NCBI GenBank assembly: GCA_023206055.1
Contig: CP065367.1
Span: forward strand, 1,550,001 to 1,614,000
Source of the DNA: Vibrio cyclitrophicus
Lineage (GTDB): Bacteria > Pseudomonadota > Gammaproteobacteria > Enterobacterales > Vibrionaceae
Length of the DNA: 64,000 nt
Direction: 5' to 3'
The position numbers were made by a program, and so were the translations under genes. Numbering within the stretch: position 1 is the stretch's first letter; each line of letters begins with the position of its first letter. Shown piece by piece: positions 23,761 through 32,780 of this stretch. Below the pieces are notes generated by a model. The model had not been told where the DNA came from. It saw nothing but the letters and a program-made list of their open reading frames with translations, and searched no databases.

Positions 23761-24680
23761 TACAGGTGAGTAGGTAGCGTAAACTCTTGAGTTTCAGTTG
23801 CTTCATTGAGTCGCTCTCTCGTTAATCGCATCGGCGTTACGGGCATCCCATAGAAGTCGAACTTGTCACCTAAAACCTCTCCACCGAGTCCTTTTACGAT
23901 ATTGACGGTTGTGTCGCGCGCTTCGATATAGATTTCGTTGATGTCTTTCGACGCCTGAACTAATGAGTAACGAGCCAATGCTTTTCCTATGCCAAGGCCG
24001 CGGAATCGGTTGTCGACAACAAATCGCCCCCAGTGCCATTCTCTATCGCTCTCCCATGCCGCTACGGCGCCTAAAACATATTCTCCTGAACGTGCTAACC
24101 ACCATTTCTGAGGAATGTCAGGAGATAATGGAATGAGATGTTGTGGGATACTTTGTTCACCCGAAAAGGTATCTCTGATCAAACTGTCGATCTCAGTGCG
24201 GTATACCGAAGTGCAAGCTTCGAGCTGAATTCTGGCTTTGTTGTGCGTGGCGTTTTTCTGAAAAGCGCTGAGCCGCAATGTTCTTAACCCATCAATCACG
24301 TTTTTCGTATCTTCTGGGCTCATCAGGTTCAGCAATTGAGACAGTTCATTGTTGGCTGACTCATCGGCTTCTTCTAACCTTTTCAATCCTTCAGCTTTGA
24401 GTGAAAAGTACTTCTGACGTTTATCCGTCTCACTCAAAGATGGTTCGATATATTGCTTTTCAACCAGAGAGTTGAGGGTTCGGCTAAGAGAGGCTTTTTC
24501 TACGCTGAGCTGTACGCTGAGCTCAGAAAAGGGTGTGACTCCATTCTTACGCAGGTAGGTAAGAAGGTGGACTTGTGTCAGTGATAAGCCTGAATTAAGG
24601 CAGTTTTTATCCAATAGTCCAAGCTCGCGAACGAGATAACGTAACTCGCTTCTGATCTGCATAACCGATGACATACTCAC
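23760..24680 (-). CDS. MarR-type HTH regulator fused to GNAT acetyltransferase
   Basis: A 306-residue two-domain protein. Residues 1-145 form a MarR winged helix (LTYLRKNGVTPFSELSVQLS, KASLSRTLNSLVEKQYIE). Residues 150-300 form a GNAT domain with acetyl-CoA loop NRFRGLGIGKALARYSL and IYIEARDTTVNIVKGLGG. This fusion is known across Proteobacteria and may couple acetylation of a small molecule to repression. Regions on either side of the promoter contain AATGTTGATACTATCAAT-type repeats (24738-24755), a plausible self-operator. The targets are unknown. Confidence 0.88.
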   Translation of the reverse strand: MSMSSVMQIRSELRYLVRELGLLDKNCLNSGLSLTQVHLLTYLRKNGVTPFSELSVQLSVEKASLSRTLNSLVEKQYIEPSLSETDKRQKYFSLKAEGLKRLEEADESANNELSQLLNLMSPEDTKNVIDGLRTLRLSAFQKNATHNKARIQLEACTSVYRTEIDSLIRDTFSGEQSIPQHLIPLSPDIPQKWWLARSGEYVLGAVAAWESDREWHWGRFVVDNRFRGLGIGKALARYSLVQASKDINEIYIEARDTTVNIVKGLGGEVLGDKFDFYGMPVTPMRLTRERLNEATETQEFTLPTHL

Positions 24681-24771
24681 TCCATAGAAATATACGTTGA
24701 TAGTATCAACAATAATCCTAAAGACCGTTCAATGTCAACAATGTTGATACTATCAATGAATTCTCTACGCT

Positions 24772-25650
24772 TTAGAACTGATAGTTGAATTCAATACGTT
24801 GGTCACCTTCAAAGTAGTCTTGATCTTGAGTCCAGTTTGCATAGTATCTTGCGTTAAAACGCGGTGTTAATTGATAGGAAATCGACAACTCATTGGTGAA
24901 GATATTGCTATCTCCGGCCATGCCTTGGTCAACAAACGAGTCAGAACCAGCAATCGACGTTAACCACATTGGGTTGTAGTTAATCCAAATGTTTTCGGTG
25001 ACCGTGATGCGGCTGTACATACCTACCACGGCATATACACCGGGAATTGTGTAGCCCACAGATGTGTCGATTTCATAAGCGCCAGAATCCGTATCGACCA
25101 CTTTATCAACCTGACCATTCATGATACGAGCGCCAACTCCAGCCAAAGGATAGAGCTGTATCGCCCCCCATTTTGGTAGCGCTTGAATAAAGCTGTATGA
25201 AGCGTCTAACTGTTCTTGCTCGACGCTGTAATTCAAATCGATTTGTTTCCCTTGGCCATTAGTCTTATCAACGGTGAAATTACGAAAACGAACACTATCG
25301 ATTGAATCATCGCGGTGGTTCGAGCCTGACCACCCTAGCTGTTCGCCTGCCACCCCTTTTATTTCGACGATGTTCATTCCCATCGTGATATCACTGCCCG
25401 TATCATAAGATTGTCCGATTTTGATATTGAGCCCTTTGTCTGAGATACCGAAACCCGCTTGAGTGTAAACCGCGAGCGGATCAGACATGTCTTGGACTTT
25501 TTCAGGTGTGGCGCTTTCTGTCGACGGCATCACTTCTTGAGGCGAAGTCTTCTGAATGATATCTGTTGTGTCGGAAGTGTTTTGTTGAGCAAACGCATTC
25601 GATGTTAATAAGAGCAGCGATATAGATGCGATGAGTGGTACAGTTTTCAT
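24772..25650 (-). CDS. Outer-membrane beta-barrel-like protein of the sulfatase unit
   Basis: A 292-residue protein after start correction to 25650 (MKTVPLIAS, with AGAGAG upstream), with a signal peptide ending at AFA-QQ. The mature part alternates polar and hydrophobic residues as in a beta-barrel (RFNARYYANWTQDQDYFEG) and ends in IEFNYQF, a terminal-Phe signature for outer-membrane insertion. It sits 111 bp after the alkyl sulfatase gene on the same strand, with a terminator-like hairpin between them. It may assist uptake of sulfate esters or their alcohols. I do not recognise a named family. Confidence 0.7.
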   Translation of the reverse strand: MKTVPLIASISLLLLTSNAFAQQNTSDTTDIIQKTSPQEVMPSTESATPEKVQDMSDPLAVYTQAGFGISDKGLNIKIGQSYDTGSDITMGMNIVEIKGVAGEQLGWSGSNHRDDSIDSVRFRNFTVDKTNGQGKQIDLNYSVEQEQLDASYSFIQALPKWGAIQLYPLAGVGARIMNGQVDKVVDTDSGAYEIDTSVGYTIPGVYAVVGMYSRITVTENIWINYNPMWLTSIAGSDSFVDQGMAGDSNIFTNELSISYQLTPRFNARYYANWTQDQDYFEGDQRIEFNYQF

Positions 25651-25701
25651 GTTTTTCTCTCTTTGATTTTTTCTGGTGCTTAAAAATCTTTTATTTGGCG
25701 C

Positions 25702-25729
25702 TAAAAAAGCGGCTCCAAATGGAACCGCT
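25702..25729 (-). terminator. Terminator after the alkyl sulfatase gene
   Basis: On the minus strand AGCGGTTCC pairs with GGAGCCGCT (one mismatch) around a 4-nt loop and is followed by TTTTTT. It lies 32 bp past the sulfatase stop and may reduce rather than abolish read-through to the barrel gene. Confidence 0.75.
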
Positions 25730-25761
25730 ATATCTATCGACATTGATGGTGAATTGGCGTG

Positions 25762-27636
25762 TTAGTTAGGTAGAACTAGGTTGATGTCATTCGCTTTGTT
25801 ATGGTCGAACAAGCTAAAGAACGTATCCACTGATTGACTGTTGCCTTCGATGGTTGCGTTACTGACATCGCTAGAGGCGAAATAACCCAGAACCTCTAAC
25901 TTCTTGCCGCTTAACGTTGCATCTGCGTTTGGATCTTGCTCTAGAGAGAAAACAGCAATCTCGTTACGTACCGTGTAGTTCGCGACTTCTCCGGTGTCAG
26001 ATACCTTAATGTTGATAGATAATTCTTTTCCTTGAGCACGGTCTGCGTTTAGGTTTACGCGCTCGGTTTCTAAGATTTTGGTGGTTGGTAGCACCTTCAC
26101 AATGGCTGGGTTAGCAAAATCCCATGCCACAGAGCGATCTAATGTGCCGTCCAATTCTGCTGCGTTAGAAATCGCATAACCTCTCCAGTAAATGTTGGTT
26201 TGAGCATAACCCCACTCACGAAGTGCTTGCGCTTTTAGGTCACGCGCTTCCATGTTGTCAGGATCTGCATTGTTCACGTGAGTCAGCACTTCTGCCGCCC
26301 AGCCGTAGTTCTTCTCAGCATACGCGTCGCGAGCAATATCGATGACTTTATCTTCGCCGCCCATCGCATCAACGTAATCTTGAGCCATGTCTTTCACGCC
26401 CGGACGAGCAAGTTTGGTAGCATCACCGTCCCACCAGCCAAGATAGCCGTTGTAAATATTACGAACTGAGTGCGCTACTGTACCGTAGTATTCACCCAAC
26501 CAAGGGTCGTTGGCTAAGTTCTCTGGTAGTACAACTTTTTCTGCCAACTCATCGCGCTTGATACCGCGGTTGATGTTGTAGATTGATTGGTCGTGTACAA
26601 ATTGAATCGCATCACGGTAGTTGGTTATGCGCTCATTGATGAAGTCGTGTCCAATCCATGCTCGCATGTGAGAACCACTATAGGTATTCGATTTTTGTGC
26701 GTATTCAGATAGCGTATCAATGCCTTTGTACCACTCTTGAACATCACGATATTTGGTACCGCGCAGTGTATACAAATTCGGGAATGTTTCGCCTTGGATC
26801 GTTTCGCTACCGTGTACGTGTTTGAATTGTGGGAAGTAGATATCGACTTCATCGTCACCCGCATCGCCGTAAGCACCAAATACTTCCATATCGATACCAG
26901 AGACGGTAATTTTCAATGGCTCATCATTACTTACCAAGACATTAGGCATGAAGAAAGAAATAGGGCCAGCTGTAAATGTTGGGCCTAGGCCGAAGTGAGC
27001 AGGGCGACCTTTTTCCCCTTTAGGTAAGTAGACACTCGCGTAAGCCGTACGCTGAGTCAGGATTTTGCCTGTTACGCCAACATCGTTCACAAGGTTGGGG
27101 ATAAAGTTATCTGATGCGATGATTTTTACTTCGCCTGACTTAACCTGTTCTTCTGTTACGCCCCAACCAGCAGCACCAAAGGCGTGGTCTGGATGACGGT
27201 GTGTGTAAATTACCGCTTTAACAGGCAGTGTTGAAAACTGGTTGAATGCCTCCATTGACTCTTTAGCTGCGGTATCATTTTCACCAGGGTCAACAATGAT
27301 AAGTCCGTCATCACCAACGGCTACAAGAGTTGAAGCTAATTGGAAACCAGAGATTGAGTAGAGTTTTCCCGGTGCGATTTCTTGAATTTTTGGTGTCATC
27401 TGCTTTGCAAATTCAGTCATGGCAACTGGCATGTATTCAGAGCTCTCGATGAAGGCTTTGTTGTGTTCTGCGTCTTCCCAGACCACTTTTGCTAAGTGGC
27501 TTTGTACTGAGTCGTTGGTGAAGAAAGTTGGGTCAGAACTGCGAACTAGATTTTGGTCCATTGCGAACGCTGAACTCGCTGTTGTGGTAAGAAGTGCGAT
27601 GCATATTGACTGAGTTAAAAAGTTTGAAGCTTTCAT
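25762..27636 (-). CDS. Secreted alkyl/aryl sulfatase (SdsA-like, metallo-beta-lactamase fold)
   Basis: A 624-residue enzyme with a signal peptide ending at AFA-MDQ. The beta-lactamase-fold metal motif is THRHPDH (145-151), with the usual VGDDGLIIVDPG before it. An alkyl-sulfatase dimerisation domain follows (GYLGWWDGDATKLARP) and then a C-terminal SCP2-like domain that ends at LVLPN. Relatives remove sulfate from alkyl sulfates such as SDS to give alcohol plus sulfate. The gene sits between an outer-membrane protein gene and a LysR gene on the same strand, which points to a small sulfate-ester utilisation unit. Assignment to the family is strong; the natural substrate is open. Confidence 0.9.
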   Translation of the reverse strand: MKASNFLTQSICIALLTTTASSAFAMDQNLVRSSDPTFFTNDSVQSHLAKVVWEDAEHNKAFIESSEYMPVAMTEFAKQMTPKIQEIAPGKLYSISGFQLASTLVAVGDDGLIIVDPGENDTAAKESMEAFNQFSTLPVKAVIYTHRHPDHAFGAAGWGVTEEQVKSGEVKIIASDNFIPNLVNDVGVTGKILTQRTAYASVYLPKGEKGRPAHFGLGPTFTAGPISFFMPNVLVSNDEPLKITVSGIDMEVFGAYGDAGDDEVDIYFPQFKHVHGSETIQGETFPNLYTLRGTKYRDVQEWYKGIDTLSEYAQKSNTYSGSHMRAWIGHDFINERITNYRDAIQFVHDQSIYNINRGIKRDELAEKVVLPENLANDPWLGEYYGTVAHSVRNIYNGYLGWWDGDATKLARPGVKDMAQDYVDAMGGEDKVIDIARDAYAEKNYGWAAEVLTHVNNADPDNMEARDLKAQALREWGYAQTNIYWRGYAISNAAELDGTLDRSVAWDFANPAIVKVLPTTKILETERVNLNADRAQGKELSINIKVSDTGEVANYTVRNEIAVFSLEQDPNADATLSGKKLEVLGYFASSDVSNATIEGNSQSVDTFFSLFDHNKANDINLVLPN

Positions 27637-27752
27637 TGGTGATTCTCTCTAAATTTACGGACTCGACCATTCGGCCCGTCGATGAGAGAGATGTTAAGAC
27701 GTAAGGTTTAATCAATCGATAGAGTGAAACTTAAACAATAATTAACTATTAC

Positions 27753-28652
27753 TTAATTGTTTATCCTTGTTATGGCTTCAAGTGCATTCCTAAACCATTT
27801 ATGTCCCGTATCATTATTTTGAGAATGATGCCAAGTCATGTAAATAGGGACAGGCTCGGCTTTAAACGGTAATTCAAAGATTTGATATTTTCCGCTACCT
27901 GCGACTTTGTTTGCTAATGAACGAGCATTAACACAAAGCCAGTCAGTACTTTGAGCCAAGACTAGTCCTGTTAGCCCTGATCCCGTTGTATAGGCGATTT
28001 TTCGAGTTGGTAGGCGTTCACAAGCAACTGAATTGAGCGTGTAGTTATCCATCCTTTGAGTCTGCCACAGAATATGATGTTCAAAGAAGAATTGCTCAAC
28101 GGAGATACTGCCTTGAATACGGGGGTGATCGATACTTAGTGCGACGATAAGTTCTTCTTCAAACAGCTTCAGGTTGTGATAGCCATGCTCTTCCAGAGGA
28201 ACAGTTGATAAGATCACGTCTACCTTTCTTTGCCTTAAATCAGCTTGTCGAGCTTGCTCGTCGATATGATCAATATCGGCTTGTATGGTTGTGTTTGGGG
28301 CATGCTGCTCTCGGTATTTGGTTAGGCAAGGGAACACTAAGATATCAATGTCTTTGTGGCTGGAGATTCTGAAAGTACGTCGACTTGTTTGAGCATTAAA
28401 ATGCTGTCGTGATTTAGCGCCGTTAATTAACAGGCTTAAAGGTTCTTGAACTTCCGCATGGAGTTCGACTGCAAAATTGGTTGGTGAGATACCTCTACCT
28501 TCACGCACGAACAATGGATCTTTGTACTGATCTCTTAGTCGATTTAGCGATTGACTGACGGCGGGGGCAGAGATCCCTAAAGCTTCTGCTGCGACGTTAA
28601 CACTACGGGCCTTCATTACAGCATCAAATGTTTTTAAAAGGTTTAGATCCAT
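27753..28652 (-). CDS. LysR-family transcriptional regulator
   Basis: A 299-residue regulator. The N-terminal winged helix is typical (MDLNLLKTFDAVMKARSVNVAAE, shortened here to LLKTFDAV...VNVAAEALG, and PAVSQSLNRLR). The rest is a two-lobed effector domain. It lies 116 bp upstream of the alkyl sulfatase gene in the same direction, which fits local control, although it could also be transcribed with it. The effector is unknown. Confidence 0.85.
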   Translation of the reverse strand: MDLNLLKTFDAVMKARSVNVAAEALGISAPAVSQSLNRLRDQYKDPLFVREGRGISPTNFAVELHAEVQEPLSLLINGAKSRQHFNAQTSRRTFRISSHKDIDILVFPCLTKYREQHAPNTTIQADIDHIDEQARQADLRQRKVDVILSTVPLEEHGYHNLKLFEEELIVALSIDHPRIQGSISVEQFFFEHHILWQTQRMDNYTLNSVACERLPTRKIAYTTGSGLTGLVLAQSTDWLCVNARSLANKVAGSGKYQIFELPFKAEPVPIYMTWHHSQNNDTGHKWFRNALEAITRINN

Positions 28653-28776
28653 AGTTTGTCGTGCGCCTTATTATTTACTATTAAGTAATGTTTAGCAGTT
28701 TAGTCTTAAAAACGAAAGTAAGCCTTCATCATGGATGGAAAATATCAGGCACAATCGTATGTTTGTGTGTTCTTAA

Positions 28777-28813
28777 GCAAAAAGGCCCTGCTGTAAAAAT
28801 ACAGCAGGGCCTT
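28777..28813 (-). terminator. Terminator after the aminotransferase gene
   Basis: A perfect 14-bp stem (AAGGCCCTGCTGTA with TACAGCAGGGCCTT) around a 4-nt loop. In the minus direction it is followed by a T-run. It lies 30 bp past the aminotransferase stop. Confidence 0.9.
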
Positions 28814-28842
28814 GGTATTAATCTGTGTTATCTAACCAGCGA

Positions 28843-29991
28843 TTACGCTTGGTTAAGTACTTCCGCTAAGCGTTTCACCGCTTCGGTTAATTCTTCTGGG
28901 TTGGCATTGGTGAAGTTTAAACGCAGTGCAGCTTTTGCTTCGTCAGCCTTTGGATAGAATACTGGGCTTGGTACAACCGCCACACCATTAGAGAGTAGAG
29001 TTTTAGCCAGTTCGAAGGTGTCGCACTCTGGGATTTCTACCCAAATGAACATCCCGCCGTCTACTGCTTTCAGTACACAGTCTGCAGGCAGTTGTTTTTC
29101 TAGTTCTGAAAACAGCACTTCATAACGAGATTTGTACAGCGTGCGAATGTTTTCCATGTGCAGGTTGAAATCTTCATGCTTGAGAAGACCAACAAGCAGT
29201 GCTTGCATCGGAACGCTTGAGTGTAAATCTGCGCCTTGCTTCACTTTAATCAGTGGCTCAAGGTAGCTGCGTTTACCTGTCACCGCACCAATACGTAAGC
29301 CTGGCGATGCAATCTTAGAGAATGAACGAAGAACGATAGAGTTGTCAGGGCAGAACGAAGAAACCAACGGCAGCTCTGTGCCTGTGAAACGCAGCTCACG
29401 GTAAGGCGCATCTTCAATGAATGCTACGTTGTATTTGATACACAGCTCAGCCACTTTTTGACGAGTTTCCGTTGTCCAACAAACGCCAGTCGGGTTATGG
29501 AAATCTGGCACCGCATAGAACATCTTTGGCGATTGCTGTTCAAAGCACGTTTCTAGTTCGTCTAGATTAGGGCCAAATTCAGTTTGAGACACAGTCACAA
29601 TGTTCGCTTGAACCAAGCCAAACACTTGCATCGCACCCAAGTAGCTTGGCGCTTCCATTACAACCACATCATTCGGATCAACATACGCACGCGCAATCAA
29701 ATCCAACCCTTGCTGAGACCCTGTGCAGATCATTGCTGTGTGGGATTCTGGCAATTGGTAGCTTTGTGTTAAGTGTTCAAGCAAGGGGCCATAGCCAGCG
29801 GTCGAACCGTATTGGAAAACTTCCGGCATGTTCGCTAGGTTTTCTAACGTTGGCTTCATTAAATCGATAGGGAATGTTTTCTCGTCAGGTAATCCACCGG
29901 CCAATGAAATGACATTTGGATCGCTTGCGGCTGCGAGGATCTCTCGAATGTATGAAGATTGAATCTGTTGTAATGACTGTGCGATTTCCAT
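28843..29991 (-). CDS. PLP-dependent aminotransferase (class I, 2-aminoadipate-type)
   Basis: A 382-residue fold-type I enzyme. It shows ISLAGGLPDEKTFP near the start, YGSTAGYGPLLEHL, the PLP-phosphate and ring contacts around CTGSQQGLDLIARAY and YAVPDFHNPTGVCW, and the lysine motif RSFSKIASPGLRIG. The pattern matches LysN-like multi-substrate aminotransferases. The start at 29991 (MEIAQSLQQ) is chosen over a frame-opening ATG at 30090 because that ATG lies inside the divergent promoter repeats. It is divergent from an AraC regulator that probably controls it. The amino donor is not determined. Confidence 0.87.
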   Translation of the reverse strand: MEIAQSLQQIQSSYIREILAAASDPNVISLAGGLPDEKTFPIDLMKPTLENLANMPEVFQYGSTAGYGPLLEHLTQSYQLPESHTAMICTGSQQGLDLIARAYVDPNDVVVMEAPSYLGAMQVFGLVQANIVTVSQTEFGPNLDELETCFEQQSPKMFYAVPDFHNPTGVCWTTETRQKVAELCIKYNVAFIEDAPYRELRFTGTELPLVSSFCPDNSIVLRSFSKIASPGLRIGAVTGKRSYLEPLIKVKQGADLHSSVPMQALLVGLLKHEDFNLHMENIRTLYKSRYEVLFSELEKQLPADCVLKAVDGGMFIWVEIPECDTFELAKTLLSNGVAVVPSPVFYPKADEAKAALRLNFTNANPEELTEAVKRLAEVLNQA

Positions 29992-30061
29992 GTGTTGTGT
30001 CTCGTCGTTTTTCGTTTTTATTCTATCGCTTGATATTACACGGCAATTGTAAAAACAAGCG

Positions 30062-30097
30062 TGTCCGTTTATGCTCATAAACATGTCCATTTATGCT
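30062..30097. promoter_or_regulatory. Tandem AraC-type binding repeats
   Basis: TGTCCGTTTATGCT at 30062-30075 recurs as TGTCCATTTATGCT at 30084-30097 (13 of 14 identical). The 22-bp period equals two helical turns, as in AraC-family tandem half-sites. They lie in the 115-bp divergent region and end 9 bp before the AraC start codon. Confidence 0.6.
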
Positions 30098-30106
30098 ATT
30101 TGAAAA

Positions 30107-30976
30107 ATGTCACGACAACACATATCCCGAATCAATGATGTTCTGTTCCATATTCACCAAGATATCAGTCAGCCTTTGTCTGCCAAAGCGCTCTCCGAGA
30201 TTGCGGCTTATTCCGAGCAACATTTTCATCGCACCTTTAAAAGTGTGGTCGGGGAGTCGTTGCACCAATATATCCGACGCACTCGAATGGAGTATGCGGC
30301 CAACCAATTGATGTTCGATACCACGTCGTCAGTGGTGGAGATTGCCAGTAAATGTGGTTTTAGTTCGGTATCTTCATTTAGCCGAGCATTCAAAGCGACC
30401 TTTAACATGTCACCGGGAGAATGGCGTAAACACGACTTACAGATAGCAGAAAAACCCTATTTGAAAGATCCCGAAGTCGCGGCGGGCTATTTGAACGTGG
30501 CGCAGCGAGTGTTACCCGAACCGAAGATCGTTGAAACACCGGAGCGCATGGCGGCTTATGTTCGACATACGGGTTATAACCGCTCCATTCGCAACGCATG
30601 GTTGATATTGAAAGCGTGGGCGAACTCAGAACAGCGTGACTTTTCGAGCCAGTTTGGTTTGCATCACTCAAACCCTGCTTGGGTTGAAATGGATCAGTGT
30701 CGCTATGTGGCGTGTATCGCAATTGGTGAGCCGATTAAGTATCGCAGTGTCGTGAACCAGATGGTGATTCCGGGCGGTTTGCATGCGGTGTTTAGACTCA
30801 ATGGCCGTTATGGTGAGCTGCTACCACAGATCAGTATGGTATTAGAAAAGTGGCTACCTACGTCTGGCTTCAAGCAGCGTTCTACCCCGGCTTATGTGCA
30901 TTATCATCAGAATCACTTTCTCAACACCGATGAAGTGTTTGAGTTGGATTTCTACCTTCCGGTGAGTTTTTACTAA
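30107..30976 (+). CDS. AraC-family regulator with GyrI-like effector domain
   Basis: A 289-residue regulator with domains in Rob/SoxS-like order. An N-terminal AraC pair of helix-turn-helix motifs (residues 8-105; LSAKALSEIAAYSEQHFHR, VVEIASKCGFSSVSSFSRAF, MSPGEW) is followed by a GyrI-like small-molecule-binding domain (about 130-289; MAAYVRHTGYNRSI, MVIPGGLHAVFRLNG). The tandem repeats ending 9 bp upstream are likely its own binding site, so autorepression and control of the aminotransferase gene are both plausible. The effector is unknown. Confidence 0.88.
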   Translation: MSRQHISRINDVLFHIHQDISQPLSAKALSEIAAYSEQHFHRTFKSVVGESLHQYIRRTRMEYAANQLMFDTTSSVVEIASKCGFSSVSSFSRAFKATFNMSPGEWRKHDLQIAEKPYLKDPEVAAGYLNVAQRVLPEPKIVETPERMAAYVRHTGYNRSIRNAWLILKAWANSEQRDFSSQFGLHHSNPAWVEMDQCRYVACIAIGEPIKYRSVVNQMVIPGGLHAVFRLNGRYGELLPQISMVLEKWLPTSGFKQRSTPAYVHYHQNHFLNTDEVFELDFYLPVSFY

Positions 30977-31232
30977 CTGATTTTAAGCCGTCCATTTGGA
31001 TCGAGGATAAAAATTCAGTTAATCGATGGTTGTGGTGTTTTCTTGAATCAAGTTTTGCTGTTGTGTTGAGACGAATTACCAGTGCCAATAACAACAGGCA
31101 TTTTTATGTAGGTGAATTAAGATAAAGGTACTTTGTTGATAATTTACCCCAGTAAATGATGACAACGTACGGATTAAACGATAGCATCGCTTTCTAATTG
31201 CAAATAGTTCTTAATATCACTCGCTAGAATAT

Positions 31233-32567
31233 ATGACCATTACCCACAAAGATTATCTGAAAATCGCCTTCCCTTTCATCATCTCAACGGTGACTCAGCC
31301 TCTGCTTGGGGCCGTGGATACCGCCGTGATCGGACAGCTTGGTATTGCTGAACTGATTGGAGGCGTGGCTATCGGCACCATCATTATGAACACCATGTAC
31401 TGGTTGTTTGGCTTTTTCCGTGTCAGTACGACCGGGCAAAGTGCGATGGCATTGGGTAAGGGCAATCGCTCTGATTTAGCGGGTAGCTTGATGCGTCCGT
31501 TTGTGCTGTCTGGTTTGGTGGGTTTGATCTTTATCTTGATACAACCGCTCATCTGGCAAGGCGCAATGTGGGTGATAGAGCCTGAAGCCAATGTGGCCGA
31601 GCATGCGCATATCTACTTCAGTATTTTGATTTATGGTGCGCCTTTTGTGTTGCTCAACTACACCATTATTGGTTGGTTGATGGGGCAGGCGAAAGCCAAA
31701 GAAGTCCTTTACACACAAGTGTTTGGCAATGTGTTGAACATTGTCTTAGATGCGGTGTTTGTACTTTATTTCGATTTGGGCGTTGCAGGTGTGGCTTACG
31801 CAAGTTTGATTGCACAAGTTACCACCTTTGCGATTGGTATGACGCTGGTTATGAAAACCAGCAACATATCGGTCTCTGAGTTCCTGCAAGGCTCGAAGAT
31901 GACCAAGCAAGACCTGTCGACAATCATCTCATCAAACACTGACCTACTGTTACGTACGATTTGTATCTTGGTGTTCTTTAACATGATGGCGCGTACAGGC
32001 TCTCAACTAGGCACCGATGTTCTGGCCGCTAACGCGATCTTGATGCAGGTGACCTTTATTGTTAGCTACATGTTTGATGGTATTGCCAACGCATCGAGTG
32101 TGTTTGCTGGTAAGGCGGTAGGACAGAAGAATCCTTCAATGTTAGATCGTGTATTAAGACTTAACTTCCAATGGACAGCGGGTTTTATTGTCGCACTGAC
32201 GTTTTTGACCTTGGTATTTAAAGACAGCATTGTTTTCTTGTTTACTGATATTCCAGCGCTAGTCACTCTGTACCAAGAGATGGCTCCGTGGTTAATCGTG
32301 TTCCCGCTAGTGGCTGGCTTTGGCTTAACGGTGTACGGCATCTTTACCGGAACGGGAACCACGCGTCCGGTTAGAGACTCTAGCATCGCGACTTTGTTGG
32401 TATTCTTAGCAGTACAGGCATTCACTATCGATATTTGGGGCAATCATGGTCTGTGGTTGGCGTTCACCTTGTTTTATCTTGGACGTATTGCATTCTTGTA
32501 TCCGTTCATCGCGCAAGTTAAGCAAAAGTGTTTTCCAATAGAAGATGCATCGGTGGCTAATCACTAG
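31233..32567 (+). CDS. MATE-family efflux transporter, DinF branch
   Basis: A 444-residue, twelve-helix transporter. Residues 1-45 (KIAFPFIISTVTQPLLGAV, DTAVIGQLG, GGVAIGTI) and the FFRVSTTGQSAMALG helix are typical of DinF-type MATE pumps, which export cationic drugs or metabolites using proton or sodium gradients. The second six-helix half mirrors the first. No Shine-Dalgarno is strong, but the N-terminus aligns with the expected first helix. The 256-bp region upstream holds nothing I can name. A terminator follows. Confidence 0.88.
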   Translation: MTITHKDYLKIAFPFIISTVTQPLLGAVDTAVIGQLGIAELIGGVAIGTIIMNTMYWLFGFFRVSTTGQSAMALGKGNRSDLAGSLMRPFVLSGLVGLIFILIQPLIWQGAMWVIEPEANVAEHAHIYFSILIYGAPFVLLNYTIIGWLMGQAKAKEVLYTQVFGNVLNIVLDAVFVLYFDLGVAGVAYASLIAQVTTFAIGMTLVMKTSNISVSEFLQGSKMTKQDLSTIISSNTDLLLRTICILVFFNMMARTGSQLGTDVLAANAILMQVTFIVSYMFDGIANASSVFAGKAVGQKNPSMLDRVLRLNFQWTAGFIVALTFLTLVFKDSIVFLFTDIPALVTLYQEMAPWLIVFPLVAGFGLTVYGIFTGTGTTRPVRDSSIATLLVFLAVQAFTIDIWGNHGLWLAFTLFYLGRIAFLYPFIAQVKQKCFPIEDASVANH

Positions 32568-32590
32568 CGAACTCGTATTGATTCATTATG

Positions 32591-32637
32591 AAAGCGCCTG
32601 ACTATCGTTATACGATAAATTTAAAGGGCGCTTTTTT
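32591..32637 (+). terminator. Terminator after the MATE gene
   Basis: Outer stem AAAGCGCC with GGCGCTTT contains an inner ATCGT/ACGAT hairpin and is followed by a T-run. It lies 24 bp past the stop of the MATE gene. Confidence 0.8.
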
Positions 32638-32645
32638 GTATCTGT

Positions 32646-32676
32646 AAAAATCAGTTCGAAAGGTCAACTCACCCTA
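32646..32676 (+). repeat. Degenerate copy of the MITE right end, upstream of the ABC operon
   Basis: AAAAATCAG-t-TCGAAAG-g-TCAAC followed by a diverged CCCTA matches the right end of the 41123-41390 element at about 26 of 30 positions, in the same orientation. No matching left end is visible, so it is a relic or a solo end. Confidence 0.55.
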
Positions 32677-32762
32677 ATGAAAACCGGTCAAAAAAAAACA
32701 AATAAAATGCGATACGGTTCAATGTTCTCTTTTCATCACTTCAGCTAAATGATAAAGTTGTT

Positions 32763-32774
32763 ATGTTATAACAT
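32763..32774. promoter_or_regulatory. Palindromic operator candidate at the head of the ABC operon
   Basis: ATGTTATAACAT is a perfect 12-bp palindrome six bases before the first ATPase start. Its half-sites (ATGTTAT and ATAACAT) equal those of published Zur sites, and the ungapped form resembles the core of the rhizobial type; the gapped gamma-proteobacterial consensus is longer. It overlaps a TTATAAC -10-like element, and no Shine-Dalgarno separates it from the ATG. Confidence 0.45.
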
Positions 32775-32780
32775 CTATCT

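Noticed and set aside
32676..32692. ATGAAAACC-N2-TCAAAA occurs here and again near 47898
   Set aside because: A short, A-rich 15-of-17 match at two sites; likely chance.
32763..32774. NikR operator for the nickel-type importer
   Set aside because: NikR needs GTATGA-N16-TCATAC halves; the palindrome here is different.
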